Source of the DNA: Gammaproteobacteria bacterium
GTDB taxonomy: Bacteria; Pseudomonadota; Gammaproteobacteria; Steroidobacterales; Steroidobacteraceae
NCBI GenBank assembly: GCA_027366635.1
Contig: DAHXNE010000111.1
Coordinates: 1 to 63,674 of the forward strand
Reading direction: 5' to 3'
Length of the DNA: 63,674 bases
Every line of letters begins with the position of its first letter. The first letter of the stretch is position 1. Of this stretch, positions 62,203 through 63,674 are shown one piece after another. A program made the translations under genes and the position numbers. The notes beneath the pieces were generated by a model. The model made no database searches and was not told the origin of the DNA. It saw only the letters and a program-made list of their open reading frames with translations.

Positions 62203-62726
62203 GGGTGCTCAGACTACCATTGTCGCCGCACCGTTCAGTGGCGGGCTGGAGTGAGAATTCTCAAGATTTGTCGGGGACTTGTCACCCCCACGGGCGGAAG
62301 GTGCGGGCTCGGCTCGCCGCGCCTCGGGAGCACTCGGTCCCGAAGACTTTGCCAGAGTCCCCATGGGGGTCCCGCATCGAGCCGTTCCTGAGCGCACGCG
62401 CCGGACCTCGGTCCGGAAGGACTGCCCCACGGTTCGCAGCGGTATTCGCGCGCCTGGCGCCTGACCTGAGGGTATGGCGGTCTCGCTGGTCGCTGACCGC
62501 CCGCGAGTGCCTCAGATTGCTTGCCCCGGGGGGCCGGGCGATCGTGGCGGACGAGGCGCCTCAGCCGCAGTCCCCACTCGCCTTCGAGACCGGAGCGGGC
62601 GGCATCCTACCGTCCTTCAGAATGCCCCGTGCAGAACGGGCTCGGCCGGCGTTGCGCCGGCCGAGCCCCAAACAAACCACCCACTCCGACCGCGGTGCCA
62701 GTCCCGCGGTACGGCGCACCTTACCC
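62203..62726. other. Intergenic region between RND operon and PEP-CTERM gene C
   Basis: No coding frame with family features was found. The left end should carry the promoter of the RND operon, and the right end carries the hairpin at 62638-62668. The middle is GC-rich without repeats, RNA genes or sigma-54 sites that I can see. Confidence 0.5.
62638..62668 (-). terminator. Strong hairpin downstream of PEP-CTERM gene C
   Basis: GGGCTCGGCCGGC and its complement form a perfect 13-bp stem with a 5-nt loop about 60 nt after the stop codon of the minus-strand PEP-CTERM gene. There is no clean T-run; an intrinsic terminator of poor quality or a transcript-stabilising stem are both possible. Confidence 0.6.
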
Positions 62727-63389
62727 TTACGCGTGGCGGCGCCGGCGCAGCGCCCAGCCCAGACCCAGCAGTCCGGTGGCGAGCAGTGCCAACGTGCCGG
62801 GCTCCGGAACCGTGACATTCGAGAAGGCCAGCTCGGCCGGAGCACCGTTGGCCTCGTCGTACCACAGGTTGTACGTGCCCGGACCCACGCTGAACGAATT
62901 CCCAACGGCGGTGGTCGGCCCGGCGTAGTCAAAGAGATCGGTTGTGTTGTTGCTATTCCACAAGCTGTAGCCGTCATCATGGGTGACGGTGGCGCTCAAA
63001 GTGGTATTCACGGTGAATGTCAGCTTGAACAGCGAGTCGCTGGCGAAATTCGCCGTGCTCAGCACCGTGTCGGCGCTGTCACCGTTGTAATACGTGACAT
63101 TGCTGAAACCGCTCAGCTGGTTGGTGAAATCCCACAGCGTATTGTCCGCCTGCGTGTTGTCGTCCCACTCGGGAATACCGGAAAATTTGCCCGTGAAGAA
63201 CAAGTCGGACTTCGTAACGAGCGGATTGCTCGGTAACGCCTGCTGATTCGCCGAACCGATGGTCGAACCGGGCGTTGACGCGTTCCAGGCCACGACGGAA
63301 AAGTTCAATGCCGAGGCGTACGCGCCGCCGCTGGCGAGCAGCAGTGCCCCGGCGGTGCAGGCGGCGAAAGCGACAGTTTTGACAGACAT
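62727..63389 (-). CDS. PEP-CTERM sorting domain protein C
   Basis: It is a 220-aa exported XrtA substrate. The signal peptide MSVKTVAFAACTAGALLLAS is cut near GGAYASA (about 26). The body is beta-rich with Asn/Thr/Asp, including HDDGYSLWNSNN and WYDEANGAPAELAF, which recalls PA14-like or beta-sandwich folds with calcium-type DDG loops. The sorting end is VPEPGTLALLATGLLGLGWALRRRR. The start at 63389 has GAGG 9 nt upstream; ATG 63398 overlaps that site. It is driven by the sigma-54 promoter at 63442-63456. Its tail is less like A and B than those are to each other. Function unknown. Confidence 0.93.
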   Translation of the reverse strand: MSVKTVAFAACTAGALLLASGGAYASALNFSVVAWNASTPGSTIGSANQQALPSNPLVTKSDLFFTGKFSGIPEWDDNTQADNTLWDFTNQLSGFSNVTYYNGDSADTVLSTANFASDSLFKLTFTVNTTLSATVTHDDGYSLWNSNNTTDLFDYAGPTTAVGNSFSVGPGTYNLWYDEANGAPAELAFSNVTVPEPGTLALLATGLLGLGWALRRRRHA

Positions 63390-63441
63390 GGGAGTCATCC
63401 TCGCGATGCGGCACCAGGGCTGATGCGTTGCCTGAGCTTAA

Positions 63442-63456
63442 GCAACTCTCGTGCCA
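63442..63456 (-). promoter_or_regulatory. Sigma-54 (-24/-12) promoter of PEP-CTERM gene C
   Basis: On the minus strand TGGCACGAGAGTTGC is a perfect match to the consensus. The predicted start is near 63430, a leader of about 40 nt to ATG 63389. An AT-rich TATTATTTTAT sits just upstream. Confidence 0.93.
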
Positions 63457-63519
63457 CGGATAAAATAATACGCAATAACAGCCACTTACCACGTTGTCGG
63501 CGGGGACCGGAACCCCGAG

Positions 63520-63536
63520 ATGTAAAAACACTCGAC
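63520..63536 (-). promoter_or_regulatory. Proposed PrsR box C
   Basis: Read on the minus strand this is GTCGAGTGTTTTTACAT, the same layout as boxes A and B with five T and ACAT. It lies 63 nt upstream of the -24 element, nearly the same as in gene A. A short non-coding end of the window follows to 63674. Confidence 0.6.
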
Positions 63537-63674
63537 ATCAGAGTCCTGCCCTGACACGTCTTCGCCCCGTTCCTGACGGTGCTCGAGGTGTCTCGGCCCT
63601 TGCGGGCTGTGCAGCCTGCGCGGGCCTTTGAGCCGGTTCGCGGTTCATCGTGGGGCGGCGCTGAAGCGGTACGA

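Overview
The window is GC-rich Pseudomonadota DNA with tightly packed genes, many 4-nt ATGA/GTGA overlaps, RND pumps and PEP-CTERM/exosortase genes. It is most likely a gamma- or betaproteobacterium; the genus cannot be named from this sequence. Almost all of it is one exosortase A (XrtA) locus: exopolysaccharide (EPS) synthesis and export, the exosortase that processes PEP-CTERM proteins, and the PrsK/PrsR two-component system that drives sigma-54 transcription of its substrates.

Layout. 0-10 kb: a long-chain acyl-CoA synthetase, then a leftward operon of acyl carrier protein (ACP), AsnB-type amidotransferase, NadE-type ligase, polysaccharide deacetylase and sulfotransferase. A second AMP-forming ligase and a glycosyltransferase diverge from it. 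10-25 kb: the sugar-specific part, with six glycosyltransferases (GTs), a DegT-type aminotransferase, a second sulfotransferase, a Wzx-type flippase, an O-antigen-ligase/polymerase, a low-molecular-weight tyrosine phosphatase, an ATP-grasp ligase and a secreted lyase-like jelly-roll protein. 25-38 kb: the conserved XrtA core: deacetylase, FemAB, GNAT, XrtA fused to EpsI, the TIGR03016-type barrel, tyrosine kinase, Wzz-type chain-length protein, export protein and PrsT, followed by an orphan ParD antitoxin. 38-49 kb: two Ig/FN3 lipoproteins, prsR-prsK, two PEP-CTERM genes, a six-bladed NHL lipoprotein and the XrtA-type DUF3473 deacetylase. 49-63.7 kb: a DUF4382-like lipoprotein, a site-2 protease with CBS domains, an MdtABC-type RND operon with its outer-membrane factor, and a third PEP-CTERM gene.

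How it works together (inference). GTs build a lipid-linked repeat unit that may be acylated, amidated, aminated and sulfated. Wzx flips it, the ligase/polymerase extends it, Wzz and the BY-kinase set its length, and the export protein and barrel move it out. PEP-CTERM proteins are cut and anchored by XrtA. PrsK/PrsR then switches on substrate genes through sigma-54 promoters.

Main new observations: four well-formed -24/-12 sigma-54 promoters, in front of all three PEP-CTERM genes and one Ig/FN3 lipoprotein; a shared 17-nt box (GTCG-N3-TTTTTTACAY type) upstream of the three PEP-CTERM promoters, proposed as the PrsR enhancer; a tandem 83-codon duplication inside XrtA that repeats its histidine motif; and the ACP/AsnB/NadE/ligase cassette, whose chemistry I cannot name. 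I did not see the XrtA-associated ATPase or a priming undecaprenyl-phosphate sugar transferase; they may lie outside the window. No tRNA, rRNA, CRISPR array or intact insertion sequence was seen.
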